A stretch of 20,121 nucleotides of DNA from Actinomycetes bacterium (GTDB lineage: Bacteria > Actinomycetota > Actinomycetes > Actinomycetales > Microbacteriaceae). Under the pieces are notes generated by a model that ran no database searches, was not told where the DNA came from, and worked only from the letters and a program-made list of their open reading frames with translations. Below are positions 1-7,331 of this stretch, in pieces; the first letter of the stretch is position 1; each line of letters starts with the position of its first letter. The translations under genes were made by a program, and so were the position numbers. The stretch covers positions 1-20,121 of the forward strand of contig JAEYAG010000246.1 in NCBI GenBank assembly GCA_023451265.1, read 5' to 3'.

Positions 1-173
1 GCGTACTCGCGGCCGATCGCGAACCACAGGATCGTGCCGATGAGTGGCAGCAGAATGACCACGAACACCCATACCGTCTTCGGCATGAACCTCACCTGAC
101 CGCTGTCGCGCGTGATGATGTCGACGAGCGCGAAGATCATCGCGGCCAGGATCACCAGGGAGAGGAACGGCAT
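1..173 (-). CDS. PLDc_N domain membrane protein, partial (C-terminus off the left edge)
   Basis: The first 57 codons of a minus-strand gene are visible. The product starts MPFLSLVILAAMIFALVDII, then a short polar stretch with FMPKTVW, then a second hydrophobic segment ending LPLIGTILWFAIGREY. This two-helix pattern, with a basic loop and the IGTILWFAIGR ending, is the PLDc_N family signature: the small membrane domain found before phospholipase D/cardiolipin synthase domains, or alone as a roughly 70-130 aa protein. Whether a catalytic domain follows cannot be seen. The ATG at 173 is supported by a TAGACT box exactly 6 nt upstream, so the mRNA is probably leaderless. It is divergent from the NYN gene, with 58 bp between start codons. 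The family call is fairly sure; the function is not. Confidence 0.75.
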   Translation of the reverse strand, partial: MPFLSLVILAAMIFALVDIITRDSGQVRFMPKTVWVFVVILLPLIGTILWFAIGREY

Positions 174-179
174 ATCCGG

Positions 180-185
180 AGTCTA
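180..185 (-). promoter_or_regulatory. -10 box (TAGACT) of a leaderless promoter for the PLDc_N gene
   Basis: TAGACT on the minus strand ends 6 nt before the ATG at 173, which puts transcription start at or next to the A of the start codon. No Shine-Dalgarno fits in this spacing. No clear -35 hexamer was seen 16-18 nt upstream. Confidence 0.55.
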
Positions 186-219
186 TGAGGATCCGATGAT
201 CACCGACACCCGCGCCTGC

Positions 220-225
220 CACACT
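220..225 (+). promoter_or_regulatory. Weak -10-like box (CACACT) upstream of the NYN gene
   Basis: CACACT is followed by 6 nt and the ATG at 232, the same geometry as the other leaderless starts here, but it matches TANNNT only at the A and the final T. The alternative in-frame ATG at 196 has a GAGG at 187-190 with 5-nt spacing, so the start of this gene is not settled by sequence alone. Confidence 0.35.
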
Positions 226-231
226 GGTCTC

Positions 232-1140
232 ATGCCCGATCTGCAGAATCCCCGCGTGGCCGTCTACCTCGACTTCGACAACATCGTCATGAGCTGGTAC
301 GACCGCGTGCACGGCCGCAACGCCTACGCGGGCGACCGGCAGAAGATCATCGCCGACCCCGATCAGCCCGAGATCGCGCAGAGGCTCAAGGACGCGACGA
401 TCGATGTCGGCGCGATCATCGACTACGCGGCATCCTTCGGCACCCTCGTGCTCACCCGGGCCTACGCCGACTGGTCGTCGCCGGTGAACGCGTTCTACCG
501 CTCGCAGCTCGTCGCGCGCGCCGTCGACCTCGTGCAGCTGTTCCCGGCCGCGGCCTACGCGAAGAACGGCGCCGACATCCGCCTGGCCGTCGACACCGTC
601 GAGGACATGTTCCGCCTGCCCGACCTCACCCATGTGGTGATCGTCGCGGGCGACAGCGACTACGTCCCGCTCGCGCAGCGCTGCAAGCGTCTCGGCCGTG
701 TCGTGGTCGGGGTGGGGGTCGCGGGGTCGACCGCCAAGTCGCTCGCTGCGGCGTGCGACCAGTTCGACGCCTACGACTCGCTGCCGGGCGTGACACCTCC
801 CGAGAAGCCCGTCACGAAGAAGACGACGGATGCTGTGGCCGCGCCCGCCACGACCGGCTCGCGCCGCCGCAAGAAGCCCGAGGACCCGACCGCCCAGCTG
901 CTGCGCCGGGCCCTGATCCTCGAGCGCGAGCGCACCGACGACGAATGGGTGCACCTGTCGGCGGTGAAGAACCTGCTCAAGCGGATGGACCCCTCCTTCA
1001 GCGAGAAGGCGCTCGGGCACCGGTCGTTCTCCGACTTCGTCAAGGCGCATCCGACGATCGCCGACATCGACGAGACGACCAACATCGTGCGCGTGCGCCT
1101 GCACAACCCCGACGCACCGCAGGATTCCGACACCGTCTGA
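232..1140 (+). CDS. NYN domain nuclease with C-terminal OST-HTH/LOTUS domain
   Basis: The 302-aa protein opens with an NYN (PIN-like, DUF88/LabA) domain at about residues 8-185. The conserved acidic residues are visible: D14 and D16 in VYLDFDN, D115 in NGADIRLAVD, D121, and D141/D143 in the VAGDSDYVPL motif. These form the metal-binding site of the family, which cuts RNA. A basic low-complexity linker (about 190-218, with RRRKK) leads to a domain at about 220-291 resembling OST-HTH/LOTUS, an RNA-binding winged helix (LLRRALILERE...WVHLSAVKNLLKRMDPSF...LGHRSFSDFV). This NYN plus OST-HTH layout is common in bacteria, and an RNase role is inferred. I chose the ATG at 232 because it sits 8 residues before the first conserved strand; the ATG at 196, with a GAGG ribosome site, would add 12 residues. 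It is a single gene with its own promoter region. Confidence 0.85.
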   Translation: MPDLQNPRVAVYLDFDNIVMSWYDRVHGRNAYAGDRQKIIADPDQPEIAQRLKDATIDVGAIIDYAASFGTLVLTRAYADWSSPVNAFYRSQLVARAVDLVQLFPAAAYAKNGADIRLAVDTVEDMFRLPDLTHVVIVAGDSDYVPLAQRCKRLGRVVVGVGVAGSTAKSLAAACDQFDAYDSLPGVTPPEKPVTKKTTDAVAAPATTGSRRRKKPEDPTAQLLRRALILERERTDDEWVHLSAVKNLLKRMDPSFSEKALGHRSFSDFVKAHPTIADIDETTNIVRVRLHNPDAPQDSDTV

Positions 1141-1164
1141 CCTGCGTGCGTGGTCGCACACCAC

Positions 1165-1174
1165 CTGTGCACAG
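1165..1174. repeat. 10-bp perfect palindrome CTGTGCACAG
   Basis: CTGTGCACAG reads the same on both strands. It lies 25 bp past the NYN stop and 8 bp before the -35 of the symporter promoter. A weaker inverted repeat, GTGGT/ACCAC with a 5-nt loop, lies just before it at 1150-1164. There is no T-run, so a terminator is unlikely. It could be a second operator for the symporter or simply chance. Confidence 0.35.
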
Positions 1175-1181
1175 CTGACCC

Positions 1182-1210
1182 TTGTACCTGAACTACCTCT
1201 CAGGTAACGT
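1182..1210 (+). promoter_or_regulatory. Promoter with embedded palindromic operator for the MHS symporter
   Basis: A -35-like TTGTAC (1182-1187) and a -10-like TAACGT (1205-1210) are separated by 17 bp. Between and overlapping them is a perfect inverted repeat with 7-bp arms, TACCTGA - 8 nt - TCAGGTA (1185-1206). A two-fold symmetric site filling the -35/-10 space is the usual place for a dimeric repressor. The cognate regulator is not obvious in this window. Confidence 0.5.
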
Positions 1211-1264
1211 CGCTGACCGCGGCATCCCCTCGCCGCGCAGCGCTCTACAAGGAGGTATCAGCGC

Positions 1265-2647
1265 ATGGCTTCAGCCACCGCATCCGGCGCCCCGTACAAG
1301 GAATCCAGCCTTCGCCGGGTCGTCACCGCATCCATGGCCGGCACCGTCGTCGAGTGGTACGAGTTCTTCCTCTACGCCACCGCCGCGACGCTCGTCTTCA
1401 ACCTGATCATGTTCCCGGCCGCGGAAGACCCCTACACGCCCATCATCCAGGCGTTCCTCACCTACGCGGTCGGCTTCATCGCCCGGCCGCTGGGCGGCAT
1501 CGTCTTCGGGCACTTCGGCGATAAGTACGGCCGCAAGAAGCTGCTCCAACTCGCGATCATCCTCGTCGGCGTAGCAACCTTCCTCATGGGCTGCCTGCCG
1601 ACCTTCGACCAGATCGGCTACTGGGCGGTTGCCCTGCTGATCTTCCTCCGCTTCGCGCAGGGCTTCGCGGTCGGCGGCGAATGGGGCGGCGGCGTGCTGC
1701 TGGTCGCCGAGCACTCCCCCGACAAGTCCCGAGGGTTCTGGGCGTCGTTCCCCCAGGCCGCTGTTCCGATCGGAAACCTCCTCGCCACGATCGTGTTGCT
1801 GATTCTGTCGTCGACCCTGTCGCAGGAGGCGTTCCTCGCGTGGGGCTGGCGCGTCGGGTTCTGGCTGTCGGTCATCATCGTCGCGATCGGCTACTACGTG
1901 CGCACGCGCATCAGCGACGCGAAGATCTTCATCGACGCGCAGAAGGAGATCGTCGAGCAGGAGCACGTGCGCTACGGCGTGCTCGAGGTGCTCAAGCGCT
2001 ACCCGCGAGGCGTCATCACGGCCATGGGACTGCGCTTCGCCGAGAACATCATGTACTACCTCGTCGTGACGTTCTCGATCACCTACTTGCGCGTCTACCT
2101 CGAGATGGATGTCGCGGCGATCCTCACGTGGCTCCTCATCGCGCACGTCGTGCACATGATCGTGGTGCCGCTCGTCGGCGCCCTCGCCGACCGCCTGGGA
2201 CGGAAGCCCGTTTACGCGATCGGCGCCGTGGGCGCTGCCGCGTGGGGCTTCATCGCGTTCCCGATGTTCAACACGAAAGACCCCGTGGTCATCATCCTGG
2301 CCGTCTGCCTGGGCCTGGTCATCCACTCGTTCATGTACGCGCCGCAGCCGGCGATCATGTCGGAGATGTTCCCCACGCGCATGCGCTACTCGGGGGTCTC
2401 GCTCGGCTACCAAGTGACGTCGATCGTCGCGGGCTCGCTCGCCCCGATCATCGCGACGGCGCTGCTGTCGGCGTACGACACGTACATCCCGGTGGCGCTC
2501 TACCTCGCGATCGCCGCCGCCATCACGCTCGTCGCGGTGATCTCGCTGCGTGAGACGAAGGGCATCTCGCTGCACGCCGTCGACCGGGTCGACCGCGAGC
2601 GCCTCATCGCCGAGACCGGCACCGTGAAGGTCCCGACGACGCGCTGA
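1265..2647 (+). CDS. MFS transporter, metabolite:H+ symporter (MHS) family
   Basis: The 460-aa protein is an inner-membrane major facilitator with about 12 helices. MHS-type signatures are visible: VVEWYEFFLYA in helix 1 (about 28-38), the loop 2-3 signature GHFGDKYGRKK (82-92), RFAQGFAVGGEWGG (129-142), a second-half repeat GALADRLGRKP, and a late helix with FPTRMRYSGVSLGYQ. Known MHS members move small organic acids or osmolytes with protons (ProP, ShiA, KgtP, CitA types); the substrate here cannot be read from sequence. The start is firm: GGAGGT at 1251-1256 lies 8 nt before the ATG. The gene stands alone between its own promoter/operator and a strong hairpin. The large minus-strand reading frame across it is a GC-rich shadow. 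Confidence 0.9.
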   Translation: MASATASGAPYKESSLRRVVTASMAGTVVEWYEFFLYATAATLVFNLIMFPAAEDPYTPIIQAFLTYAVGFIARPLGGIVFGHFGDKYGRKKLLQLAIILVGVATFLMGCLPTFDQIGYWAVALLIFLRFAQGFAVGGEWGGGVLLVAEHSPDKSRGFWASFPQAAVPIGNLLATIVLLILSSTLSQEAFLAWGWRVGFWLSVIIVAIGYYVRTRISDAKIFIDAQKEIVEQEHVRYGVLEVLKRYPRGVITAMGLRFAENIMYYLVVTFSITYLRVYLEMDVAAILTWLLIAHVVHMIVVPLVGALADRLGRKPVYAIGAVGAAAWGFIAFPMFNTKDPVVIILAVCLGLVIHSFMYAPQPAIMSEMFPTRMRYSGVSLGYQVTSIVAGSLAPIIATALLSAYDTYIPVALYLAIAAAITLVAVISLRETKGISLHAVDRVDRERLIAETGTVKVPTTR

Positions 2648-2670
2648 CGCGCTGCCTGCCCACTGAGGGA

Positions 2671-2713
2671 GCGCGAATGGTCCCCTGCACGGCGCGCAGG
2701 GGACCATTTGCGC
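2671..2713. terminator. Long hairpin, probable bidirectional terminator
   Basis: An 18-bp stem with one G-T pair and a 7-nt loop (2689-2695) lies between the convergent symporter (+) and hydrolase (-) genes. The arms include ATGGTCCCCTGC and GCAGGGGACCAT. A/T pairs near the base give short T stretches on either strand. Its position between converging stops makes a shared terminator the natural reading. Confidence 0.8.
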
Positions 2714-2745
2714 TCCTCGAACCGCCGGCATCCGCCCGCGTCACG

Positions 2746-3537
2746 TCAGCCCAGGAACTGCAGCAGCGCGCGATTGAACGCCTTCGGTTGCTCGATGTTC
2801 GCCGCGTGACCGTCGTTCGCGAGGACCACCGCGCGCCCGCGCGGCGCCAACTGGGCGGCAGCTACGGCATGCCCGGACGGCCAGAACTCGCTCTCGGCAC
2901 CCGCGACGAACAGCACCGGCGCGGCAGTCGCGGCGATGACCTCCCGCCAGTCCGCGGTCGCGTGATCGTGCAGCAGCGCCTTCTCCCCCGCAGTCATCTC
3001 GCCGCCACCACCCATCGCGCGCAGCAGTCGCACGAGACGGATGCCGCGGCGCAGCATCGGCGTGCCGTGGCCGGTGTCGGGGATGCGCTCCGCGAAGTAT
3101 GTGTCGCGATTCGCCTCGTCGTAGCCGTAGAACCCGTACGGCCAGTCCGCCGTGTTCAGCATCTTGGGCGTCTGATCGACGATCACGACGGCGCCGATCC
3201 GGTCCTCACCGAACTGCTGCAGATACGACCAGATCGTGTTGCCGCCCATCGAGCCGCCGACGAGGACGACGTCGCGCAGACCCAGCCCCTCGACGAGGTC
3301 GCGGACGTCCTGCCCGCGCCGGGCCATGTCGACGGCATCCGGCCGCTCGGCCACACCGTGGCCGCGGATGTCGGCCGCGATGACCCGGTAGCCGGCGGCG
3401 GCGAGCGGGGGCACCTGGTACCGCCAGCTCGTGGCGGCGGCCTTGAACCCCGCGATCAGCAGCAGCGGCCGGCCGGCGGCGTCACCGGACTCGGTGTAGT
3501 CGAGTCGCACGCCGTCGGAGGCGATGAGCGCGGTCAC
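2746..3537 (-). CDS. Alpha/beta hydrolase
   Basis: The 263-aa cytosolic protein has an alpha/beta hydrolase fold. The nucleophile elbow is GGSMGG (Ser96), the catalytic His is probably His244 in NDGHAANIEQP, and the acid is probably in the GAESEFWPS loop (about 213-221), which carries Glu rather than the usual Asp. The region LLLIAGFKAAATSW (about 26-38) supplies the oxyanion hole, with DIRGHG at 56-61. It resembles the esterase/haloperoxidase/lactonase group; the substrate is unknown. The GTG start overlaps the stop of the upstream oxidase gene by 4 nt (GTGA), with GGGAG 7 nt upstream, so translation is coupled. It is the last gene of the DoxX-oxidase-hydrolase operon and ends before the shared hairpin. 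Confidence 0.85.
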   Translation of the reverse strand: MTALIASDGVRLDYTESGDAAGRPLLLIAGFKAAATSWRYQVPPLAAAGYRVIAADIRGHGVAERPDAVDMARRGQDVRDLVEGLGLRDVVLVGGSMGGNTIWSYLQQFGEDRIGAVVIVDQTPKMLNTADWPYGFYGYDEANRDTYFAERIPDTGHGTPMLRRGIRLVRLLRAMGGGGEMTAGEKALLHDHATADWREVIAATAAPVLFVAGAESEFWPSGHAVAAAQLAPRGRAVVLANDGHAANIEQPKAFNRALLQFLG

Positions 3538-4351
3538 GATGCGTCTCCCGTCGGGAAAGCTTTGCCGGGGTTGAGGATGCCGGCGGGGTCGAGCGCGTTC
3601 TGGATCGCACGGTGCATCGCGAGCACTCGAGGGCTGAGCTCGGCGGCGGCGCCGGGGAGCTTCAGCAGACCGACCCCGTGCTCGCCCGTGACGGTTCCGC
3701 CGAGCTCCCGGCATCCGTCGACGATCTCGTCGAACGCGGACTTCGCGCGGGCCTTCGCGGCGTCGTCGCCGACCGGCGCGATGATGAGCGGGTGCAGGTT
3801 GCCGTCGCCGGCGTGGGCGATATGAGCGATGACGACATCGTGCGCCGCAGCGATCCGCTCGATGCGCGACAGCCGTACTTGACGCAGCAGATGCCGCCCG
3901 CGTTGGTCGCGACGTTGCCGCCGATCGTCGAGATCGCCATGCTCGCCGGGTCCGGCGGGTACCAGAGCCCCTGCTCGGCGACGTGCCGACGGAGGTCGTC
4001 GTTGAGGACGCCCGCCTCGACGACCGCGAGGCGCTCCTCGACATCGACCGACCGGATCGCGGTCATCCGCTCGAGCGACAGCACGATCGACCCCGCCGTC
4101 GCATTGGCACCGCCCGACAGGCCCGTGCCCGCGCCGCGCGGGATGACGGCGAGGCCGTGATCAGCGGCGAACCGCACCGTTGCAACGACGTCGTCGACGG
4201 ATGCCGCGAACACGACCGCCAGCGGCGGCATGTAGTCGGCCCATTCCGCATCGTCGTGGGCGTAGCGCTCGCGGGTCTCGGTGTCCAGCGCGACCGCGGT
4301 CACCGCAGCCGCGAAATCGCCGATGTCGACGACATCCTTCCCCGCGGCCAT
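3534..4351 (-). pseudogene. FAD-linked oxidase (GlcD/D-lactate dehydrogenase type), internal deletion and frameshift
   Basis: The N-terminal 160 codons encode a clear FAD_binding_4 (PCMH) domain: PPLAVVFAASVDDVVATVR, the FAD-loop VIPRGAGTGLSGGA (about 70-82), WYPPDPAS, and STIGGNVATNAGG...VKYG (about 141-160). Just after VKYG (about 3870-3877) the frame changes and the text jumps to the C-terminal end of the family: IAHIAHAGDGNLHPLI, TVTGEHGVGLLKL, and ALDPAGILNPGKAF before the TGA at 3534-3536. The retained pieces total about 272 codons against about 450-460 for intact relatives, so roughly 180 codons (the FAD-oxidase_C substrate region) are missing and the join is out of frame. Such enzymes oxidise 2-hydroxy acids such as glycolate or lactate; this copy should be inactive. 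The start ATG overlaps the DoxX stop (TGATG). An assembly error is the main alternative. Confidence 0.8.
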
Positions 4352-4731
4352 CAGTCGCGGGTCGACCAGATCGCCCACGCCACGAGCAGCGGCTGGAACA
4401 GCAGACGCAGGTAGCGCGACCGGTCGTCGTCGAGGCCGAAGCCCTTCCGGTGCCCGACGGCCTGCGCGAGGTTGCCGGGAAAGACGGCGACGAAGAACGC
4501 CGCGAGGATGCCGCCGATGCGTCGCCGTTCGCGAGGCAGCACGACGAGCGCGGCGCCCAGCATGATCTCGACGGCGCCGGATGCCACGACCACGCCGTCC
4601 TTGTCGATGGGCAGGACATCGGTCACGAGGTCGGGGACCTGCGCCTGGAACTCCTTCCGCGCCCAGAACAGGTGGCTGAGCCCTGCGAACACCATTCCTC
4701 CGGCCAGCAGCCAGCGCGTGAACGTCCTCAT
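4351..4731 (-). CDS. DoxX-like small membrane protein (copy 1)
   Basis: The 126-aa protein has four predicted membrane helices and the DoxX/DoxD layout: an N-terminal helix with FAGLSHLFW, GAVEIMLGAALVVLP, AAFFVAVFPGN, and a C-terminal FQPLLVAWAIW helix. DoxX-like proteins are small integral membrane proteins; some act with oxidoreductases, but this one has no cofactor motif and its job is unknown. It is the first gene of an operon with the broken FAD oxidase and the hydrolase, with stop and next start sharing one base (TGATG). The ATG at 4731 was chosen because a CATACT box lies 6 nt upstream, which fits a leaderless mRNA, and because the upstream in-frame residues are low complexity. A paralogue lies at 7332-7727. 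Confidence 0.8.
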   Translation of the reverse strand: MRTFTRWLLAGGMVFAGLSHLFWARKEFQAQVPDLVTDVLPIDKDGVVVASGAVEIMLGAALVVLPRERRRIGGILAAFFVAVFPGNLAQAVGHRKGFGLDDDRSRYLRLLFQPLLVAWAIWSTRD

Positions 4732-4737
4732 CGGGCC

Positions 4738-4743
4738 AGTATG
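4738..4743 (-). promoter_or_regulatory. -10 box (CATACT) of a leaderless promoter for the DoxX-oxidase-hydrolase operon
   Basis: CATACT on the minus strand ends 6 nt before the ATG at 4731, the spacing expected for transcription starting at the start codon. It lies back to back with the plus-strand box at 4805-4810. Confidence 0.5.
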
Positions 4744-4804
4744 CCGCCGTCGCCATCGAGCCGCCATCGCCTTGTAGACGCCATCGCCATCCAATGGCCG
4801 TCGG

Positions 4805-4810
4805 TAGGGT
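4805..4810 (+). promoter_or_regulatory. -10 box (TAGGGT) of a leaderless promoter for the DUF4921 gene
   Basis: TAGGGT is followed by 6 nt and the GTG at 4817. The GGAGGG that follows abuts the start codon and is too close to act as a ribosome site, which favours a leaderless start. Confidence 0.5.
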
Positions 4811-4816
4811 GGAGGG

Positions 4817-6109
4817 GTGGGCGATGGGGCGAGATCTGCGATCAGACGACTTCCGGATGGGACGGTCAAGCAGGTCGGGCCCCTCACCGGCACGCGGGTG
4901 TGGACCGTGCCGGGGCGTGCGAACCGTCCACTGGCGACGCCGCCCGAGCGCGCCCGCGCCCTCGCCCCCGGCGAGGAGGGGCGCCTGTGCGCCTTCTGCA
5001 GCGACCGCTACCTCGAGACGACACCCGAGAAAGCGCGGCTCGTGGGGCCGGACTTCACCGAGATCCGGCACGTGGCGGCATCCGACCTGACCGACACGAC
5101 CGCCGAGTTCCGCCGGTTCGGGAACCTCTTCGAGATCGTGTCGGCCGAGTACTGGCGCGAGAACCACGGATTCCGCCAGCCGGCCGCGGTCTTCGAGTGG
5201 GCGCAGGAGTATCTGTCCGACCCGGTCGGGCGCGTGCACATCGAGAAGCTCGCCGAGATCCGCGCCGCGGCCACCGGCACGACGGTGAGTCTGGAAGAAG
5301 CGGCACTCGACCTGCTCGGCGGGTCGCACGACGTCGTCGTCGCGCGCCGGCACGTCGTCGACGGCGCCATGACCGACGCCGAGCTGGCGTCGTCGGGCAC
5401 GCTCACTCCCGACGAGCACGCCGCGTACGTCGCGTTCACGGTGCGCTCGCTGGCCGAGATCCAGGCGGCGCAGCCGTACGCCGCGTATGTCGCGGTGTTC
5501 CAGAACTGGCTGCGCCCCGCCGGCGCGTCGTTCGAGCACCTGCACAAGCAGCTCGTCGCGATCGACGAGTACGGCCCGCAGGTCGACCACGAGCTGCGCC
5601 TGCTCGCCCACAGCCACGACCTCTATCAGCGCGAGATCGCCGACCTCGCCGTGGCAGAGGGGCTCGTCGTCGCGGCGACCGACGGCGCCGTCGCACTCGC
5701 GGGCGTCGGGCACCGCTACCCCGCGTTCGATGTGTTCTCGACGTCCGAGGCGAACCTGCCGCAGGAGCACTCGGATGCCGGCATCCGCGCCGTCTCCGAC
5801 CTTCTGCACGCGCTGCACGCGGCGACGGGCGTGCACGTGCCGACCAACGAGGAATGGCACTATCGCCCGCCCGGAGCGCCGTGGCCCATGCCGTGGCGCG
5901 TCGTGCTGAAGTGGCGCATCTCGAATCCCGCCGGGTTCGAGGGCGGCACGAAGATCCACGTCAATACGATCGACCCGTGGGAGCTGCGCCGCCGTGCCGT
6001 CGAGACGCTGCTGCGGTTGCGCGAGGAGGGTGCGATCGCCCCAGGCATCCGCATCGGCGACGAGTGCACGCCCGCCGACGCGCGGCTGCGCTACGCGGAC
6101 GCGCCGTGA
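4817..6109 (+). CDS. DUF4921 family protein (galactose-1-phosphate uridylyltransferase-like)
   Basis: The 430-aa protein matches my memory of the actinobacterial DUF4921 family: RRLPDGTVKQVGPLTGTRVWTVPGR near the start, LCAFCSDRYLETTPEKARLV at about 57-76, FRRFGNLFEIVSAEYWRENHGF, and ASFEHLHKQLVAID (about 235-248). The CxxC pair and the HLHKQ motif recall the zinc-binding and HIT-like nucleotidyltransferase features of galactose-1-phosphate uridylyltransferase, so a nucleotide-sugar or nucleotidyl transfer reaction is possible but unproven. The GTG start is supported by TAGGGT 6 nt upstream. The stop overlaps the start of the methyltransferase gene by 4 nt (GTGA), so the two are co-translated. 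Confidence 0.72.
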   Translation: MGDGARSAIRRLPDGTVKQVGPLTGTRVWTVPGRANRPLATPPERARALAPGEEGRLCAFCSDRYLETTPEKARLVGPDFTEIRHVAASDLTDTTAEFRRFGNLFEIVSAEYWRENHGFRQPAAVFEWAQEYLSDPVGRVHIEKLAEIRAAATGTTVSLEEAALDLLGGSHDVVVARRHVVDGAMTDAELASSGTLTPDEHAAYVAFTVRSLAEIQAAQPYAAYVAVFQNWLRPAGASFEHLHKQLVAIDEYGPQVDHELRLLAHSHDLYQREIADLAVAEGLVVAATDGAVALAGVGHRYPAFDVFSTSEANLPQEHSDAGIRAVSDLLHALHAATGVHVPTNEEWHYRPPGAPWPMPWRVVLKWRISNPAGFEGGTKIHVNTIDPWELRRRAVETLLRLREEGAIAPGIRIGDECTPADARLRYADAP

Positions 6110-7251
6110 CCTTCGCGTTCGACGCGTTGCGGCGCTGGCCGGACATCGAGGGCGAGGGGCTGGTCGCGGCGGATGCCGCGGACCGGCTGATTCTCGACGA
6201 GTCGGCCGCGGCGCGGGGCGGCGCCGCGCCGGGTGAGGTCGTCGTGATCGGCGATGCGTACGGCGCGTTGGCGCTGGGAGCGGCGGGGGACGGATGCCGC
6301 GGCATCCGCGTGCACCAGGACGCGCTCACCGGTGAGCGGGCGCTCGCGGCGAACGCCGCGCGGGTCGGGCTCGCGGATGCGGTGAGGGTGCACCCCGCGC
6401 TCGACGCCGCTCTCGTGCGCGGCGCGCAGGTCGTGCTGCTGCGGCTGCCCCGGTCGCTCGACGCGCTGCGCGACGTCGCGGCGCTCATCGCCGCGCACGC
6501 CGACCCCGCCGTCGTCGTCTTCGCGGGCGGCCGGCTGAAGCACATGACGGTCGCGATGAACGACGTACTGCGCGAGGCGTTCGACCGGGTCGACGTGTCG
6601 CACGCCCGGCAGAAGTCCCGGGTGCTGATTGCGCGCGAACCGCACGACGGCGCCGATCCCGCGCCGCGGGCGGCGCGGGTCGAGGCGCCGGGCGTGCCGG
6701 GCGGCATCGAGGTGCGGGCCTTCGGCGGGGCGTTCGCCGGGGCGCGGCTCGACATCGGGACGCGGATGCTGCTGACCGCGCTGGCCGCGGCGCCGGAACT
6801 GCCCGGTGGCACGGGCGATGACCCCTGGATCGACCTCGCGTGCGGAACGGGGATCGTCGCGGCATCCCTCGCCCTCCGGCATCCGACGGCGCACGTCTAC
6901 GCGAGCGACCAGTCCGCCGCGGCTGTCGCGTCGGCACGGGCGACGGTGGACGCGAACGGGCTCGCCGACCGGGTGGTCGTCGTGCGCGACGACGCGCTGG
7001 CTGAGCGCGGCGATGCGAGCGCGTCGTTCGTGGCGCTGAACCCGCCGTTCCACTCCGGCGCCGCCCTGACGACGGCGATCGCGGAGCGCCTGTTCGCGGA
7101 TGCCGCGCGGGTGCTGCGGCCCGGCGGCGAGCTGTGGTGCGTGTGGAACTCGCCGCTGCGCTACCGCCCGGCGCTCGAGCTCCTGGTCGGGCCGACGCGC
7201 CAGGTCGCCCGCGACCCGAAGTTCACCGTGACGGTCTCGACGCGGCGCTGA
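6106..7251 (+). CDS. RsmC/RlmG-type class I methyltransferase
   Basis: The 381-aa protein has the two-domain form of RsmC/RlmG enzymes, which methylate guanine N2 in rRNA. The N-terminal half (about 1-190) looks like a degenerate methyltransferase fold, with VVIGDAYGALAL at about 46-57 and no catalytic motif. The C-terminal half has the SAM-binding motif IDLACGTGIVAASLA (242-256), an acidic YASDQS after the next strand (265-270), and the catalytic NPPFHSG (312-318), typical of N2-guanine methyltransferases. The length is close to E. coli RlmG (about 380). rRNA as the target is inferred from family; actinobacterial members are little studied. The GTG start lies inside the stop of the DUF4921 gene. 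The gene ends 30 nt before a strong hairpin. Confidence 0.82.
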   Translation: MTFAFDALRRWPDIEGEGLVAADAADRLILDESAAARGGAAPGEVVVIGDAYGALALGAAGDGCRGIRVHQDALTGERALAANAARVGLADAVRVHPALDAALVRGAQVVLLRLPRSLDALRDVAALIAAHADPAVVVFAGGRLKHMTVAMNDVLREAFDRVDVSHARQKSRVLIAREPHDGADPAPRAARVEAPGVPGGIEVRAFGGAFAGARLDIGTRMLLTALAAAPELPGGTGDDPWIDLACGTGIVAASLALRHPTAHVYASDQSAAAVASARATVDANGLADRVVVVRDDALAERGDASASFVALNPPFHSGAALTTAIAERLFADAARVLRPGGELWCVWNSPLRYRPALELLVGPTRQVARDPKFTVTVSTRR

Positions 7252-7281
7252 CGGGGCGCGACTCCGCGTCGCGTGGCCCGC

Positions 7282-7330
7282 GGGTCGCGAACTGCCGCTT
7301 CAGCGGACCGGAAGCGACCGTTCGCGCCCC
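7282..7330. terminator. Bidirectional hairpin terminator
   Basis: An outer stem GGGTCGCGAAC / GTTCGCGCCCC (10 of 11 paired), a 3x3 internal loop with one possible pair, and an inner stem CGCTTC / GAAGCG closing a 9-nt loop all fall on one symmetry axis. The hairpin sits between the methyltransferase stop (+) and the second DoxX stop (-, 7332), so it can end both transcripts. Confidence 0.78.
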
Positions 7331-7331
7331 C

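Noticed and set aside
1271..2731. 486-codon minus-strand reading frame opposite the symporter
   Set aside because: Its product is a string of Arg, Asp, Glu and His with no membrane or domain pattern, whereas the plus strand has all MHS motifs and a strong ribosome site. It is a GC-rich antisense shadow.
2677..3825. Long plus-strand reading frame opposite the hydrolase
   Set aside because: It begins inside the terminator hairpin and its product is low complexity; the minus-strand hydrolase has a catalytic triad context and coupled start.
3662..5959. 765-codon minus-strand reading frame spanning DoxX and the oxidase
   Set aside because: Only its last part (the oxidase N-terminus from 4351) is real; the rest is antisense to the DUF4921 gene and another frame of DoxX.
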